Shown in pieces: positions 47,551 through 57,606 of a stretch of DNA of 64,000 nt. This DNA comes from Verrucomicrobiaceae bacterium (lineage in GTDB: Bacteria; Verrucomicrobiota; Verrucomicrobiia; Verrucomicrobiales; Verrucomicrobiaceae), in NCBI GenBank assembly GCA_016795365.1, contig JAEUHN010000036.1:157163-221162 (forward strand), in the 5' to 3' direction. Below the pieces are notes generated by a model. That model ran no database searches and had not been told where the DNA came from. It worked only from the letters and a program-made list of their open reading frames with translations. A program made the position numbers and the translations under genes. Within the stretch, counting starts at the first letter, position 1; each line of letters opens with the position of its first letter.

Positions 47551-49011
47551 ATGAACCGCTTCCAACTTCTCAATCGCCGACACTTCCTGCAGCACGCCGT
47601 CAGTGGCATGAGCGGCATGGCACTCGCGCAGTTGCTCAGCGGCGACGGCTTGCTGAACGCGAACACCTTGCCGGTGCGGCCCGAGATTGATCCCTCGCAT
47701 CCGAATGCGCCGCGTCGGCCACACATTCGCCCGCGGGCGAAGCAAGTGCTGTGCATCTTCTGCTCCGGCGCGCTGAGCCACGTCGATACCTGGGACTACA
47801 AGCCGGAACTCGTGAAGCGCCACGGCCAGCCGATGCCGGGCTCGGACAAGCTGGTCACGTTCCAGGGCGAGCAGGGCATGCTCACCAAGCCGCTGTGGGA
47901 CTTCAAGCCACGCGGCCAGTGCGGCAAGATGATCTCCGATCTGCTGCCCAACATCGCCGAACTCGCGGACGAGATGTGCTTCGTGCATTCGCTCACCGCG
48001 AAGTCGAACACGCACGGTCCCGCCGAGAACCAGATGAGCACGGGCAACACGCTCGACGGCTATCCCGGCATGGGCACGTGGGTCACGTATGCCTTGGGCA
48101 GCGAGAACCAGAACCTGCCCGCCTTCGTCGCGATCCCCGATCCACGCGGCGTGCCGCAGGTCGGACCGAACCACTGGAACAGCGCCTTCCTGCCCGCTGT
48201 GTTCCAAGGCACCGCGTTCAACGCGGACAAAGCCATCCCGCATCTGCAACGTCCGCCCGCGATCAGCGCGAAGTCCGATGTGGCCGCGCGCGACTTCTTG
48301 CGGTTCCTCAACGACAAGCACCTCGAACAATTCCCTGGCGACACCGAACTCGCCGCGCGCATCGCCAGCTATGAACTCGCCGCGCACATGCAGATCGAGG
48401 CCGCCGAGGTCTCCGATTTGAAACGCGAGTCCGCACTCACTCACCAGCTCTACGGCACCGACGATCCTGATCCGAACCGCTCCGGCTTCGCGCGCAACTG
48501 CTTGCTCGCCCGCCGCCTCATCGAGAAAGGCGTGCGCTTTGTGCAGCTCTTCAATGGCGCGTATGCGATGGGCGAAGGCGTGGGCAACTGGGACGGTCAC
48601 AAGACCATCGCCACGCAGTATGCGGTGCACGGTCCGATCCTCGACCGCCCCGTGGCCGCGCTGATTCGCGACATGAAAGCGCGCGGCCTGCTGGAGGACA
48701 CGGTCATCATGTTCGTCACCGAGTTCGGCCGCATGCCCACCTTCCAGAAAGGCGCGAACGGTCGTGACCACAATCCGAAAGGCTTCACCGCGTGGTTCGC
48801 TGGCGCCGGTGTGAAGAAGGGCTTCAGCTACGGCGCCACCGACGACTTCGGCTACCAGGCCGTCGATCGCGTCAGCAGCATCTACGAGTTGCACGGCACC
48901 CTGCTCCACCTCCTGGGTCTCGACTTCGACCGCCTCAGCTACTACCACAACGGCCTCGAACGAAAACTCACCGACGTGCATGGCTCGGTGATTCATGAGA
49001 TCATGGCGTGA
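47551..49011 (+). CDS. DUF1501 family secreted protein
   Basis: A 486-residue DUF1501 protein three bases after the preceding gene. The N-terminus (LLNRRHFLQHAVSGMSGMAL) looks like a twin-arginine leader. Conserved parts are LCIFCSGALSHVDTWDYKP, FVHSLTAKSNTHGPAENQ, GVRFVQLFNGAYAMGEGVGNWDGH and MFVTEFGRMPTFQKGANGRDHN. It is the usual partner of DUF1549/DUF1553 proteins and probably acts outside the inner membrane. Confidence 0.9.
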   Translation: MNRFQLLNRRHFLQHAVSGMSGMALAQLLSGDGLLNANTLPVRPEIDPSHPNAPRRPHIRPRAKQVLCIFCSGALSHVDTWDYKPELVKRHGQPMPGSDKLVTFQGEQGMLTKPLWDFKPRGQCGKMISDLLPNIAELADEMCFVHSLTAKSNTHGPAENQMSTGNTLDGYPGMGTWVTYALGSENQNLPAFVAIPDPRGVPQVGPNHWNSAFLPAVFQGTAFNADKAIPHLQRPPAISAKSDVAARDFLRFLNDKHLEQFPGDTELAARIASYELAAHMQIEAAEVSDLKRESALTHQLYGTDDPDPNRSGFARNCLLARRLIEKGVRFVQLFNGAYAMGEGVGNWDGHKTIATQYAVHGPILDRPVAALIRDMKARGLLEDTVIMFVTEFGRMPTFQKGANGRDHNPKGFTAWFAGAGVKKGFSYGATDDFGYQAVDRVSSIYELHGTLLHLLGLDFDRLSYYHNGLERKLTDVHGSVIHEIMA

Positions 49012-49093
49012 TGTGCATGATTGAGTTTTGGTAAGAGATCAACGTAGTTTTTCAGGTGGTGTTGCTTTGGGGAGTCGCTAGTCATCAGCGGTT

Positions 49094-52000
49094 ATGGGTT
49101 GGTCATTCCGCAAATCTTTTGGCTCTGGGCCGTTTCGCTTCACGCTCTCTAAGTCAGGCATCAGCGGCTCCGTGGGTTTCAAGGGCTTGCGTGTCGGTGC
49201 CAACAGCCGTGGGAGCTGGATCTCGATGGGCGCGGGAGGGATTCGTTACCGTCATTTCGCGCCGCATCCGAAACCACCACCGCAAGCGCCGCGTTCTGAG
49301 GCGTGGAAAGGGGATGAGTTCACTCCGCCACCGGGGTCGCATGGACCGTTCGAAGCGATGCAGCAGGCTGGCGTCATCGAGCTGACAGACTCGAGTTCGC
49401 AGGCGCTGCTGGCCGAACTCAACGAGCGACGAAAGAAGGTGATGTCGGGCTGTGCCCTTGGCTGTCTAGGCACGCTGCTCATGACGGTGGGTTTTGCCAT
49501 CTTTCCGTTCAACCTGATCCTCATGGTAGCCCTCGCTGCAGGCTGGTGGCAGACGAAGAAGAACGCAACGATCACCCTTTGTTATGATCTGGACCCGACC
49601 GCGCAGGCAGGTTGGGATGCGTTGCGTGCGAGTCTTCTTTCGCTGAAGCAAGCAAGCCGCCTGTGGCATGTGCAGGCCAAGGCCAATGTCCGTGACTCGC
49701 GCTATCATGCAGGGGCCTCGGAGCTGTGGGATCGCGGCGGTGCCAGCGTGAGTGAGCAGGTGCCGGAGCTGGTGGTGACCAATGTGTCGCCAGTGTGCGT
49801 GCAATGCGGTGAGCTGGCGCTGTATTTCTTCCCGGACCGGGTGTTTGTGTATCGCAGCAAGGACATCGGCGGCATCAGCTACGCGTCGTTGAAGGCGAAT
49901 GCTTCTCTGACCACGTTCACCGATGGGGATGGTGCTCCAACGGATGCGAAGGTGGTCGGTCACACCTGGCAGTATGTGAATCGCAATGGCAGTCCGGACC
50001 GCCGCTTTGCCAACAACCGGCAGGTGCCCATCTGTGAGTATGAGCTGCTGGAACTGTCCAGCGAAACCGGCTTGCGGCAGAGCCTCAAAATCTCGCGTCT
50101 CGGTCTGGCTCCATCGGTGGTGAACGCGCTCACGATAGCGGCCCGGCAGATGCCTCGGGAAGTGGGCACGGCTGAGGTGGAGCGCCGCCCGTCGTCCCCA
50201 CCGCCGATGCCGGGCGCACGGGATGTCGCCGCGCCTCCACCATTACCGCAGGCAGTGACACGATCGGTCGAGCAGGAACCACCGCCAGTGTGGGCGGAGC
50301 GCGCGAAACTCTCATCGGCGCTCATCCCCTCTTCGCCAGCGCGTGTCGAAGAGCCGCCACCTCCGCCTCTGCCGCCACGCACGCCGCCTGCGCCGCCCGT
50401 TTTGCAATGGATCGAGCCGGGCCAGCCCGTGGAGTTCGCGGGCATCGAGATCGCCGATGGCATGATCTACTGGCAGGACACAGATCGTGACCTGGGAGAA
50501 CCCTCGGCGCTGTCCACGATGCTGGAGGTGGCGGACAAGGCGGCACCTTCCGATGCTGAGCTGGGCTACTGGCCGGACTACCTGAATCTCACACCAGCGC
50601 AACGGCGTGCCTACCTGGAATGGCTGGCCGCAGGCCGTCGTGATGCCGATCCGTCCATGCGTGCGCCGGGTTATGTGACGCTGTTCTTCCATGGTCTGGA
50701 GCGTCGGCTGATTCTCGATCAGAACGCCAGCCCCGCGTTAGTCGAGGAGCTGATCGGGCTGATCACGCACTACGCTTCCGCCCATGCGAGCTACACGCTG
50801 CTGCGTGGCTATGGGTTGCAGTTGCTGCACTTCGCGGGCTGGAGACAGGGCTTGCAATCGTATGGCGATCTGTGGCCACGCCTGCTGGCGCTGGACGATG
50901 GGCACACGGATGAGCAGGCGATCAAACTGATCACCGCGCAGTTATTTGAAAGCGGGCAGCCGCTCGACTGGCGTGTCGCATGGCGCATCGCCCGGAATGA
51001 CGAGATGAGCCGCAACAGCACGGTGATCGAGCGCACGGGCGAGAAGTTCGTCGAGCTGTTCCGGCATCGCTACGCCGAGACGTTTGGTGCGGGCATCAAC
51101 CTGCTGTCGGCGAAGAATCCAGCGCGCATTGAGTATCGACCGTCCAGCCCAGGCTTGCAGTCGATGCGCTATCTGCCGCTGCAACGCCAGCCATTCGAGT
51201 TCAAGGTGACCAACGTGATGGGCATCGCGCGGCAGTTCAAAAAACTGCCCGACATCTGGAACACCTGCGTGGAAGACTTGTCCGGTTACAGCCGCTCACT
51301 CGTGGCCAAGAAGCCGAACGCTCTCGCGGCCTGGCAGTTGCTTCCTGCTGAGTTGCGCGCCTCACAGCCGCATCCCTTGCGCGAGCCGCTGGACCAGATG
51401 CTGGCCACCGCACCGGAGGAGCGTGGAATCAAGGTGCTGCCCGTCAGTGCCATCGCTGGTCTGCTGGACATGACGGAGCGCGCGAAGCTCACGATGGTGC
51501 AAAGCAAGCAACTCGCGACGTCGATGAACGAGCTGGGCTTCAACATCGCGCCCAACCCGCAGTTCAGCCTGCAAGCCTTCGCCTGGGATCAGGCGGTCGC
51601 GCTCTATCCTCGCGTGCCTGGTGATGAGGTGCCTGAGCCGCAGATTGCCGGACTGGTGCGCTTCCTCTATCTGGCCATCGCGGTCGCCGCAGCCGATGGC
51701 TCACTGGATGAACGGGAACTCGATGCCTTCAACCGCACCATCGCGCCCGAGATCACGCGCGCGACCGACTGGCGTCATCTGAAAGCGACCGAGGCCGCCC
51801 TGAGCCGCGACGCAAATGCCGCCACGCGTGCCCTGGCCTCCATCGCTGAAAACATCAGCCCACGAGCCCGTCGCCCGGTGCTGCGTTCGCTCCTGCATCT
51901 CAGTGCGGCGGATGGCGAGGTCAGTCTGGATGAGCAGCGCATGTTACGCCGCATCGCCCGCGCACTGGAGATTGAGGAAGACTGGATTGATACCTGGATG

Positions 52001-52477
52001 CGAGACGACCTGGAACTGCGCGAAGTGACCGTGACCACTGCGCGGGCACCTGCCGCTTCTGGTGAAGCCATCCCCGCCCGCAAGCCACAGGCCACCTCGA
52101 CCTTCACACTCGACATGACACGCGTGCAGCAGCTCACGCAGGAGACACACGAAGTCGTGACGCTGCTAAGCGAAGTCATGGCTGACCCCGCCGAAGATGC
52201 GCCGGCGCCAAGCGCGCCCGCAGCACCAGTTTCCTCCACTTCCACGCCCGCCTGGATGGACACGCTGGACGCCCGTTATCGCCCGCCGCTCGCCGTGCTC
52301 ATCGCGCACGATGAGGTGACGATCGAACGCTTTGATCGTCTGGCGAAAGAACACCACCTGCTGCCAGACGACCTGCTGCACTCCATCAATGCCTGGGCCG
52401 ACGAATCGCTGGGTGACTTTCTGCTGGAGAAAGATGATACCGTGCGTGTCTTCCGCGATCTCCTGCCTGCCAGTTAA
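49094..52477 (+). CDS. DUF4236/TerB multidomain protein
   Basis: A 1127-residue protein. The first 55 residues are a DUF4236 domain (MGWSFRKSFGSGPFRFTLSK, GISGSVGFKG). One or two membrane helices lie at about 116-152. A Pro-rich linker spans about 365-437. The rest matches TerB-N (about 440-640), a tandem TerB-like part with the acidic loops AAADGSLDERELDAF (about 862-876) and SAADGEVSLDEQRML (about 938-951), and TerB-C (about 1050-1127). TerB domains bind metal. It heads a three-gene unit with an ATPase and a helicase, an arrangement linked to Ter-associated DNA-processing systems. Confidence 0.83.
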   Translation: MGWSFRKSFGSGPFRFTLSKSGISGSVGFKGLRVGANSRGSWISMGAGGIRYRHFAPHPKPPPQAPRSEAWKGDEFTPPPGSHGPFEAMQQAGVIELTDSSSQALLAELNERRKKVMSGCALGCLGTLLMTVGFAIFPFNLILMVALAAGWWQTKKNATITLCYDLDPTAQAGWDALRASLLSLKQASRLWHVQAKANVRDSRYHAGASELWDRGGASVSEQVPELVVTNVSPVCVQCGELALYFFPDRVFVYRSKDIGGISYASLKANASLTTFTDGDGAPTDAKVVGHTWQYVNRNGSPDRRFANNRQVPICEYELLELSSETGLRQSLKISRLGLAPSVVNALTIAARQMPREVGTAEVERRPSSPPPMPGARDVAAPPPLPQAVTRSVEQEPPPVWAERAKLSSALIPSSPARVEEPPPPPLPPRTPPAPPVLQWIEPGQPVEFAGIEIADGMIYWQDTDRDLGEPSALSTMLEVADKAAPSDAELGYWPDYLNLTPAQRRAYLEWLAAGRRDADPSMRAPGYVTLFFHGLERRLILDQNASPALVEELIGLITHYASAHASYTLLRGYGLQLLHFAGWRQGLQSYGDLWPRLLALDDGHTDEQAIKLITAQLFESGQPLDWRVAWRIARNDEMSRNSTVIERTGEKFVELFRHRYAETFGAGINLLSAKNPARIEYRPSSPGLQSMRYLPLQRQPFEFKVTNVMGIARQFKKLPDIWNTCVEDLSGYSRSLVAKKPNALAAWQLLPAELRASQPHPLREPLDQMLATAPEERGIKVLPVSAIAGLLDMTERAKLTMVQSKQLATSMNELGFNIAPNPQFSLQAFAWDQAVALYPRVPGDEVPEPQIAGLVRFLYLAIAVAAADGSLDERELDAFNRTIAPEITRATDWRHLKATEAALSRDANAATRALASIAENISPRARRPVLRSLLHLSAADGEVSLDEQRMLRRIARALEIEEDWIDTWMRDDLELREVTVTTARAPAASGEAIPARKPQATSTFTLDMTRVQQLTQETHEVVTLLSEVMADPAEDAPAPSAPAAPVSSTSTPAWMDTLDARYRPPLAVLIAHDEVTIERFDRLAKEHHLLPDDLLHSINAWADESLGDFLLEKDDTVRVFRDLLPAS

Positions 52478-52489
52478 ACACTCCTCATC

Positions 52490-53839
52490 ATGTCCTCCCA
52501 CACACCGATCAAACGCCGTGAACGTGACGCCATTCTGCAAAGCCTCCAGGCCGGGCTCGTGCCCAAGCACGGGCTGCATCTCATTCAGGTAGGTCGCAAA
52601 GCTGAAGTCACGTCCTTGCTCGCTGATCTGGATCGCATCGCAGATGACGGCGCGGCCTTCCGCGTGTGTGTGGGCCGCTTCGGCAGCGGCAAGAGCTTCT
52701 TCCTCAATCTCATCCGCACGCTCGCGTTTCAGAAGAAGCTCGCCGTGGCGCAGGCAGACTTCACGATGCAGCGCCGCCTGTATTCAACCGGTGGCGAGGC
52801 GCGCGCACTTTACAGCGAGCTGATGCGCAATCTGGCCACGCGTGCCCAGCCGGATGGTGGTGCGCTGGCGTCGGTGCTGTCCACCTGGGCTTCACAAATC
52901 CAGCATGGCGTGCTGCAATCCGGCGGCACTGCTGCGGACGCGGAGGCGAAGATGATGAGCGATTTGAAGGAGCTGCAAAACTTCGTGGGCGGCTTCGAGT
53001 TTGCCGAGGCAGTGCGCGCTTTTTATCGCGGTCATGTCGATGGCAATGACGCACAACAAGCCGCCGCACTGCGCTGGTTGCGTGGTGAATATGAAACGAA
53101 GACGGAGGCGCGTCAGGACCTGGGCGTGCGCCGGATCATTGATGATCAGAACATCTACGAGAGCCTCAAGCTCATGGCGGTCTTCCTGCGTCGCGCAGGT
53201 TTGGGCGGGCTGCTCGTCAGCCTGGATGAGCTGGTCGTGCTGTCTCATCGGCTGCCCAGCACGCGGGCCCGCCAGGCGAACTACGAAGCGCTGCTCACGC
53301 TCCTGAATGACTGTCTGCAAGGCACCGCACGCGGCCTGGGCTTTGTTTTTGCTGGCACCGATGAATGCCTGGAAGACAAGCGCCGCGGCCTGTTCAGCTA
53401 TGAGGCGCTGCGCAGCCGCCTGGCCGAGAACACCTTGGCGAAGCAACAAGGCCTGACCGACTTGTCCGGCCCGGTGATCCGCCTGCAACCACTCACGCCT
53501 GAAGATTTGTTCGTGCTGCTGCGCAACATCGCGCTCGTCCATGCCTCAGGCGATCCCGCGAAGATACTCACCAATGATGAAGGCATCGCCGCCGTGCTGC
53601 ACAAGGCAAACGAGACGCTCGGGGCCGACTTCTTCCGCACGCCACGCGACGTGGTGCGTGCGTTTGTAGGATTGCTCAACGTGCTGGACCAAAACCCAGG
53701 CCAGACCTGGCAGAGCGTGCTGAATGCCGCCACCTTCCAGGCACCCACGCAACCCGCGTCCACCGAGGAGGAGATAGCGACTGGTCAAGGAGCTGCGCCT
53801 GCGGATGAGGATGATGATCTCGCTTCCTTCAAGCTGTGA
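52490..53839 (+). CDS. BrxD-like P-loop ATPase (DUF2791 family)
   Basis: A 449-residue ATPase of the DUF2791/BREX BrxD-like type. Walker A is GRFGSGKS at residues 62-69 and Walker B is LLVSLDEL with Asp246-Glu247. Further conserved parts are LAVAQADFTMQRRLYSTGGE and the C-terminal FFRTPRDVVRAFVGLLNVL. It follows the TerB gene by 12 bases and its stop overlaps the helicase start (GTGA). No BREX core genes (pglX, pglZ, brxC) are present nearby, so this is a free-standing ATPase-helicase pair. Confidence 0.83.
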   Translation: MSSHTPIKRRERDAILQSLQAGLVPKHGLHLIQVGRKAEVTSLLADLDRIADDGAAFRVCVGRFGSGKSFFLNLIRTLAFQKKLAVAQADFTMQRRLYSTGGEARALYSELMRNLATRAQPDGGALASVLSTWASQIQHGVLQSGGTAADAEAKMMSDLKELQNFVGGFEFAEAVRAFYRGHVDGNDAQQAAALRWLRGEYETKTEARQDLGVRRIIDDQNIYESLKLMAVFLRRAGLGGLLVSLDELVVLSHRLPSTRARQANYEALLTLLNDCLQGTARGLGFVFAGTDECLEDKRRGLFSYEALRSRLAENTLAKQQGLTDLSGPVIRLQPLTPEDLFVLLRNIALVHASGDPAKILTNDEGIAAVLHKANETLGADFFRTPRDVVRAFVGLLNVLDQNPGQTWQSVLNAATFQAPTQPASTEEEIATGQGAAPADEDDDLASFKL

Positions 53840-56043
53840 GCGCCTTTGCTAAGCTGCATCCCACGATCCAGGAGGCCGTGTATCGCCTGGGCTGGTCCAG
53901 CCTGCGCCCGCTCCAGGTGCGCGCGATCGACGCCGTGGTGGACACCGCTGCGCCTCTCATCCTTTCTGCCGCCACCGCGAGCGGTAAGACGGAAGCGGCT
54001 TTCCTTCCCGTGCTTTCACAGATCGCCAGCACGCCCGCCGATGGCATCCAGGCCATCTACATCTCGCCGCTGAAGGCCTTGATCAATGATCAGTTCCATC
54101 GACTCCAGGAGCTGTGCGATGCGGCGGACACTCCGGTCCATCGCTGGCATGGCGACGTGAGCGCCTCAGCCAAGCAACGCTTGCGCGAACAACCTGCTGG
54201 CGTGTTGCTCATCACGCCGGAGTCGATGGAGAGCCTGTTCTGCAATCACGACCGTCATCTGGCGCGCATGTTCAGTGCCTTGCGCTTCGTGGTGATTGAT
54301 GAGTTGCACGCCTTTCTCGATGACGTGCGGGGCATTCACCTGCGCAGCCTGCTCGCACGGCTGGAGCTTCAGGTGAACGTGCGCGTGCGACGGCTGGCCT
54401 TGTCAGCGACGCTGGGCGATTTCGCTGAGGCCCGCCGTTTCCTCGATCCCCTGTCGCCCGATGCCGTTGCGGTGCTGCAAGACGATGCCGGTGAGCGCGA
54501 GCTGCGGCTCAGTGTGAAGTCGTTCTACGATGCACCCTCGGATCAAGGCGACGAGGGAGCAGACGAGTCCGCACCACCACCGATCAACGGACTGGCTGCC
54601 GTGGCGGACGATGTGGCGCGGCGTTTTCGCACGGAGGCGAACCTCATCTTTTGCAACCGTCGTCAGGATGCCGAAATCCTGGCTGATCGGCTGCATCAGA
54701 TCGCTGAGCGGGAACACTGGCCACGCGATCCCTTCGTGCTCCACCATGGATCGCTGAGCAAGGACCTGCGCGAAGATGCTGAGCTGCGCCTCAAGCAAGG
54801 CGAAGCCCTCACCGCCATCTGCACGAGCACGCTGGAGATGGGCATCGACCTCGGAGCGGTGAAGTCCGTGGGCCAGATCGATCCACCCTGGCGCGTGGCC
54901 TCGCTGGTGCAACGCCTGGGCCGCTCGGGCCGTCGGCAGGGCGAAGCCCAAGTGCTGCGCCTGTATGCGCTGGACGCGGAACCCCAGGCGAAGTCGAGCC
55001 TCACGGACCTGCTTTATCCCGACCTCATCCGGGCCATCGCAATGGTGGAGCTGCATCTGCAAAAGTGGCTCGAACCATCCGCCGTTGGGCGCTGTCATTA
55101 CAGCACCTGCGTGCATCAGACGCTCAGTATCTTGAAGCAGACCGGCGGCACCAATGCCGCCACCTTGCTGGATCGGCTGTGCAAGCGCGGTGCGTTCCGT
55201 CAAATCACCACCAGCGATTACGCGATGCTGCTGCGCGGACTGGCATCTCATGCCATCATCGAGCAGACACCGCCCGGCGATCTCATCCTCGCGCCGGAAG
55301 GCGAACGCATCGTGGAAAGCCGGGACTTCTATGCGGCCTTCGCAACGTCCGTCGATTACTCCGTGGAGCATGACGGCGACAAGATCGGTGTGCTGCCGCT
55401 GACCAGTGTGCCACCAGTGGGAGAGCACTTCCTGCTCGCCGGTCGTCGATGGAAAGTGGAGTCCATCGAGCATGAGTCACGCCGCCTCATTGTCAGCCGC
55501 GCGCGTGGCTGGAAGCGTCCCTTCTTCACCGGCAGCGGCGGAGAAGTCGATGCCCATGTGATCCAGACCATGCGCACCGTGCTCGCGGGTGAGGTTCGAT
55601 TCGCCTACCTGGATGCGAAGGCTCAGGAACGCCTCATCATCGCTCGTGAAGCCTTCGCCACGCATGGGCTGCACGAAAGTGGCATCATCGAATCGGGTGC
55701 GGACACGTTGTGGTTTACCTGGCAGGGCAGCCGAGTGTGTGAAGCGCTGCTGCTCTGTGCTCGCACCGAAGGCATCCCCGCCTCATGGGATGGAATGGCC
55801 GTGCATTATCCACGACTTAAAGGAGATGCCTTCCGCGAGCATCTACGCCATCTGGCCGCTGCCAACCTGGAGAGCCTGCTCGTCGAAACCCTCACGGAAC
55901 AAGAGCTGCTGCGCGATCGTTTCGATCACCTGGTGCCCGCTGCTTTGCTCAAACAAGCCTGGCTGACCGAGCGTGTGAACCTTGATGCTCTGCGACAAAC
56001 GCTCGGGGATGCTGAGAAATCTTGCGCATTGGAACAGGCCTGA
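53836..56043 (+). CDS. Lhr-like DEAD/DEAH-box helicase (BrxHI-like)
   Basis: A 735-residue superfamily 2 helicase starting from a GTG that overlaps the preceding stop. Motif I is SATASGKTEAAF (Lys51). Motif II is DELH (Asp155-His158). TALSATLGDF-like SAT motif III appears as LALSATLGDF. Motif VI is QRLGRSGRRQGEAQV. The C-terminal part contains a winged-helix-like and beta-rich region. It resembles Lhr and the BrxHI helicases of some BREX systems, which pair with BrxD-type ATPases. Confidence 0.85.
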   Translation: MSAFAKLHPTIQEAVYRLGWSSLRPLQVRAIDAVVDTAAPLILSAATASGKTEAAFLPVLSQIASTPADGIQAIYISPLKALINDQFHRLQELCDAADTPVHRWHGDVSASAKQRLREQPAGVLLITPESMESLFCNHDRHLARMFSALRFVVIDELHAFLDDVRGIHLRSLLARLELQVNVRVRRLALSATLGDFAEARRFLDPLSPDAVAVLQDDAGERELRLSVKSFYDAPSDQGDEGADESAPPPINGLAAVADDVARRFRTEANLIFCNRRQDAEILADRLHQIAEREHWPRDPFVLHHGSLSKDLREDAELRLKQGEALTAICTSTLEMGIDLGAVKSVGQIDPPWRVASLVQRLGRSGRRQGEAQVLRLYALDAEPQAKSSLTDLLYPDLIRAIAMVELHLQKWLEPSAVGRCHYSTCVHQTLSILKQTGGTNAATLLDRLCKRGAFRQITTSDYAMLLRGLASHAIIEQTPPGDLILAPEGERIVESRDFYAAFATSVDYSVEHDGDKIGVLPLTSVPPVGEHFLLAGRRWKVESIEHESRRLIVSRARGWKRPFFTGSGGEVDAHVIQTMRTVLAGEVRFAYLDAKAQERLIIAREAFATHGLHESGIIESGADTLWFTWQGSRVCEALLLCARTEGIPASWDGMAVHYPRLKGDAFREHLRHLAAANLESLLVETLTEQELLRDRFDHLVPAALLKQAWLTERVNLDALRQTLGDAEKSCALEQA

Positions 56044-56057
56044 AATAATGCGAGGCC

Positions 56058-57593
56058 ATGATTGCCCGCACCTACTCTGCAACGCTCGTTGGGGTCAACG
56101 CCGTTGAAGTCGAGATCGAGACCCACCAAGGCGGCGGCGACTTCATGATGGTGGTGGTGGGGCTGCCGGACGCGGCGGTGAAGGAGAGCCGGGATCGCGT
56201 GCTGACGGCGTTGACGACGAATGGATTGTTCCTGGGCGATGGGCGGCTGACGGTGAATCTGGCTCCTGCAGATCTGAAGAAGGAAGGGCCGGCCTTTGAC
56301 CTGCCAATCGCGATCGCGCTGGTGGCGAAGATGGCGGGCATTCCGATGGAACTGCTGCGTGAGACGAGCATGGCGGGCGAGCTGGCATTGAATGGTGAGC
56401 TGCGGCCCGTGCGTGGCGTGCTGGCGATTGCGCTCGAAGCGCGAGCGAAGGGTCGCAAGCGTTTGCTGGTGCCCAAGCGCGTGGCCGCTGAGGCGAGTGT
56501 GGTGGCGGGCATCGACATCATAGGCGTGTCGCACTTGCGCGAGGCGGTGGACTACTTGTCGGGCAAGCAGGAGATCAAACCGGAGCCCTGTCGCGCGGCG
56601 GAGTTCTTTGCGGCCGCGAGCACTTACAATATCGACTTCGCCGACGTGAAGGGCCAGCCGCACGCCAAGCGGGCGATCGAGGTCGCGGTGAGCGGCGGGC
56701 ACAACATCCTCATGGTCGGGCCGCCGGGCACAGGCAAGTCGATGCTCTCGAAGCGCGTCGCGACCATCATGCCCGGCATGAGCGAAGAGGAAGCGATCGA
56801 GACGACGAAGATTCACAGCGCGGGCGGCTTGCTCAGCGAGCAGCAGGCGTTCATCGCCACACGTCCGTTTCGTGCACCGCATCACACGATCAGCGATGCA
56901 GGTTTGCTCGGTGGCGGATCGAATCCAGGACCGGGCGAGGTGAGCCTCGCGCACAACGGCGTGCTCTTCCTCGATGAGCTGCCGGAGTTCCGCCGCAGCA
57001 CGCTGGAGGTGATGCGACAGCCACTTGAGGATGGCAAGGTGACCATCGCTCGCGCAGTCGCGACCGTCACGTTTCCTGCGTCCTTCATGCTCGTGGCAGC
57101 GATGAACCCGTGCCCGTGCGGCTACTATGGCGACCTGAAGCGCGAGTGCCGCTGCGGTGCGCCTGTGGTGCAGAAGTATCGTCAGCGCATCAGCGGTCCG
57201 TTGCTCGATCGCATCGATTTGCACGTGGATGTGCCGACGGTGGAATACAAAGAACTCTCCGCCGGTGCGCCCGGCGAATCATCAGCGGACATTCGCGAGC
57301 GCGTGGTGCGCTGCCGCAACATCCAAGCCGAGCGCTTCAAGAAGGACGCCGGCATTCACACCAACAGCGCGATGACCTCGCGACTGATGAAGAAGCACTG
57401 CGAACTCGATGCCGAAGGCGCGCACTTCCTGGAGCATCAGATGGGCGAGATGAACTTCTCCGCCCGCGCGCATGATCGCATCCTCAAGGTCGCTCGCACG
57501 CTGGCTGACCTCGGCGGTCGCGAGAAGATCTCATGCGATGACGTGATGGAAGCTGTGCAGTATCGCACGCTGGACCGGAAGTTGTGGGTGTAG
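56058..57593 (+). CDS. comM: YifB/ComM family Mg-chelatase-like AAA+ ATPase
   Basis: A 511-residue ComM homologue, an AAA+ hexameric helicase that promotes branch migration during natural transformation in other bacteria. The N-terminal Lon-protease-like domain begins MIARTYSATLVGVNAVEVEI and includes VVVGLPDAAVKESRDRV. The Mg-chelatase ATPase part has ILMVGPPGTGKSMLSKR, RPFRAPHHTISDAGLLGGG and MNPCPCGYYGD with its zinc Cys. Length is normal. It lies 14 bases after the helicase, which may be chance, since comM is a core gene. Confidence 0.92.
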   Translation: MIARTYSATLVGVNAVEVEIETHQGGGDFMMVVVGLPDAAVKESRDRVLTALTTNGLFLGDGRLTVNLAPADLKKEGPAFDLPIAIALVAKMAGIPMELLRETSMAGELALNGELRPVRGVLAIALEARAKGRKRLLVPKRVAAEASVVAGIDIIGVSHLREAVDYLSGKQEIKPEPCRAAEFFAAASTYNIDFADVKGQPHAKRAIEVAVSGGHNILMVGPPGTGKSMLSKRVATIMPGMSEEEAIETTKIHSAGGLLSEQQAFIATRPFRAPHHTISDAGLLGGGSNPGPGEVSLAHNGVLFLDELPEFRRSTLEVMRQPLEDGKVTIARAVATVTFPASFMLVAAMNPCPCGYYGDLKRECRCGAPVVQKYRQRISGPLLDRIDLHVDVPTVEYKELSAGAPGESSADIRERVVRCRNIQAERFKKDAGIHTNSAMTSRLMKKHCELDAEGAHFLEHQMGEMNFSARAHDRILKVARTLADLGGREKISCDDVMEAVQYRTLDRKLWV

Positions 57594-57606
57594 CATTCCG
57601 TTAGGC

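Noticed and set aside
49094-56043. Complete BREX system
   Set aside because: Only BrxD-like and BrxHI-like genes are present; no pglX methylase, pglZ phosphatase or brxC homologue lies within the window.
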